Source: Leptospira sp. GIMC2001 (GTDB lineage Bacteria; Spirochaetota; Leptospiria; Leptospirales; Leptospiraceae). Taken from it: a stretch of 64,000 bases of DNA. A program made the position numbers and the translations under genes. How positions within the stretch are numbered: position 1 is the first letter of the stretch; each line of letters starts with the position of its first letter. The notes beneath the pieces are model-generated. The model worked only from the letters and a program-made list of their open reading frames with translations. It was not told the DNA's origin and ran no database searches. Shown here one piece after another: positions 62,571-64,000 of the stretch. The stretch lies in contig NZ_CP115468.1 of the NCBI RefSeq assembly GCF_028462125.1, forward strand, positions 372,001 through 436,000, given 5' to 3'.

Positions 62571-64000
62571 ATGAACGAATTGCCAAAAGTTTGTGTTATT
62601 GGTGCTGGCTCAAGTGGTATTACTGTTATCAAATCCTTACAAGACAAAGGAATTCCTTTCGATTGTTATGAAATGGGTTCGGAAGTTGGTGGCAATTGGA
62701 GATATAAAAATGATAACGGGATAAGCAATATTTATAAATCTTTGCATATTAATACACATCGTGATCGAATGGAATACCGTGATTATCCGATGCCAGAAAG
62801 CTATCCTGATTATCCAAATCACGATCCCATATTAAAGTATTTCAAAAATTATATTGATCATTTCGATCTTAGAAATAAAATTCAGTTCAAAAATGGTGTA
62901 ACTCGTGCAGATTATACGGAAGACGGTCTTTGGAAAATCACGACAAGCAAAGGTATAACCAAATACTATGATGCGTTAGTGGTTGCCAATGGTCATCACT
63001 GGAGTCCTCGTATGCCTGATCCAGCTTTTCCAGGTAAGTTCACTGGTAAAGTTTTTCATGCGCATGATTATGTGAGTCCAACAGAACCTATGAATCTAAT
63101 AGGTAAGAATGTTGTAGTTGTAGGTATGGGCAATAGTGCTATGGATATTTCTGTTGAACTTTCGCGACCTGGTATTGCAAACAAAGTATTTCTTGCAGCC
63201 CGAAGAGGCGCGTATGTTATTCCGAACTACTTGTTCGGTAAGCCACTAGATAAAATAACGGAATATTTACCTCCTTGGATTCCAATTGGCGTCTCACAAT
63301 TTTTTGCTCATTGGCTGATTCGTTTTGGGGTTGGTAAGATGGAAGATTTCGGTCTACCAAAACCAGATCATAGATTTGGAAGTGCACATCCAACAATCTC
63401 GCAAGATCTCTTGGTGCGTTTAGGCAGGGGAGATATAACACCAAAACCGAATATTAAAGAATTGAAGGGTAGTCAGATTGAATTCACTGATGGTTCAGTG
63501 GAAGATGTGGATGTGATCATATATTGTACAGGTTATAATGTAAAATTTCCATTCTTCGATGAGAATTTCCTCTCCGCACCTGATAATTATTTGCCTCTGT
63601 ATTTTCGTATGCTTCAACCAGAAAGAAATAATTTATTTTTTGTTGGCTTGATGCAACCGCTCGGCGCAATCATGCCACTTGCTGAATTTCAAGGGAAATG
63701 GATCGCTGAATATCTCACGGGCGGATATGATTTTCCTAGTGAATCCGCAATGTGGGAATGGATTCGTAATGAAGAAAAACAGATGAAAAAGAGATATGTC
63801 AACTCTGCTCGACATACAATGCAAGTGGACTTCGATGTTTTTATGTGGAAGATGAATCGCGAACTCAAAAAAGGCAAAAAACGAGCAACGGGTCAGATTC
63901 CGATTGATCCACGCGCTGAAGAAATGAATTCTAAACAATCATCGAAACCCAATTCTGGAGCTTCTGTGAGTGGATCAAGAAATAGTAAGTCAAGGATGGA
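62571..64000 (+). CDS. flavin-containing monooxygenase (3' end outside window)
   Basis: The reading frame starts at the ATG at 62571 (AGGAG 10 bases upstream) and is open to the window end, about 476 residues. FAD motif GAGSSG lies at residues 11-16, the FMO fingerprint FTGKVFHAHDY (F-x-G-x3-H-x3-Y) at about 152-162, and the NADPH motif GMGNSAMD shortly after. These are features of class B monooxygenases of the FMO type. Substrates are usually soft nucleophiles or lipophilic amines; not determinable here. Divergent from the GMC gene. Confidence 0.9.
   Translation, partial: MNELPKVCVIGAGSSGITVIKSLQDKGIPFDCYEMGSEVGGNWRYKNDNGISNIYKSLHINTHRDRMEYRDYPMPESYPDYPNHDPILKYFKNYIDHFDLRNKIQFKNGVTRADYTEDGLWKITTSKGITKYYDALVVANGHHWSPRMPDPAFPGKFTGKVFHAHDYVSPTEPMNLIGKNVVVVGMGNSAMDISVELSRPGIANKVFLAARRGAYVIPNYLFGKPLDKITEYLPPWIPIGVSQFFAHWLIRFGVGKMEDFGLPKPDHRFGSAHPTISQDLLVRLGRGDITPKPNIKELKGSQIEFTDGSVEDVDVIIYCTGYNVKFPFFDENFLSAPDNYLPLYFRMLQPERNNLFFVGLMQPLGAIMPLAEFQGKWIAEYLTGGYDFPSESAMWEWIRNEEKQMKKRYVNSARHTMQVDFDVFMWKMNRELKKGKKRATGQIPIDPRAEEMNSKQSSKPNSGASVSGSRNSKSRM

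Noticed and set aside
1..64000. CRISPR array
   Set aside because: No regularly spaced short direct repeats were found; the only near-identical direct repeat noticed is the pair beside ssrA.

Overview
The window is AT-rich and reads as chromosome of a Leptospira-type spirochaete, most likely an environmental or saprophytic species. Supporting signs are many spirochaete-style lipoproteins and signal peptides, a 7TM-DISM hybrid histidine kinase, a FecR/class III cyclase operon, a tmRNA with tag ANNELALAA, frequent TTG starts and small operons with overlapping genes. The assignment is inference; no 16S rRNA is present. I see no complete mobile element, CRISPR array or rRNA.

Left part (1-24 kb): an SH3-like secreted protein cut by the window edge, a lipoprotein, an NRDE/TANGO2 protein, a hybrid histidine kinase, a DsbA/FrnE-type oxidoreductase, a DUF2452 (C1orf50-like) protein, then a minus-strand operon of Cache-HAMP-cyclase, FecR protein and a membrane protein. 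The tmRNA gene follows. About 95 bp covering its 3' end and downstream flank are repeated 308 bp away, with hairpin-forming DNA between the copies. Next come an AraC/Ada-type methyltransferase, a second SH3 protein, a lipoprotein of about 2000 residues (Ig-like, NHL and LamG-like modules), a polyprenyl diphosphate synthase, a SirB1-type protein, the N-terminal half of a split transketolase and a small membrane protein.

Middle (24-43 kb): tRNA-Thr and tRNA-Tyr; a TPR-like protein; PBP1A with an N-terminal zinc ribbon; a ChaN-like protein; an overlapping trio of nucleoside phosphorylase-like protein, spore-photoproduct-lyase-like radical SAM protein and MATE transporter; then a nitric oxide reductase locus (norC with an extra cytochrome c domain, norB, norQ, norD, converging on nnrS and a Crp/Fnr regulator). 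Two perfect FNR/DNR boxes sit upstream of norC and nnrS, so the locus looks like a self-contained NO-detoxification regulon. An ABC-F ATPase preceded by a 55-residue micro-gene and followed by a rhodanese closes this part.

Right part (43-64 kb): DUF445, SDR, RimI-like acetyltransferase, TPR lipoprotein, DprA, a CaCA antiporter, an unknown 800-residue membrane protein, an avtA-like aminotransferase broken by one in-frame TAA, and a TetR regulator. A three-gene operon follows: a DegT-like protein that has lost its PLP lysine, an ATP-grasp-like protein and an FeS-type photolyase. This is the best candidate here for an undescribed system. The window ends with a Csp1-like copper protein, glutathione peroxidase, an ankyrin protein overlapping a GMC oxidoreductase by 104 bp, and a flavin monooxygenase cut by the right edge.
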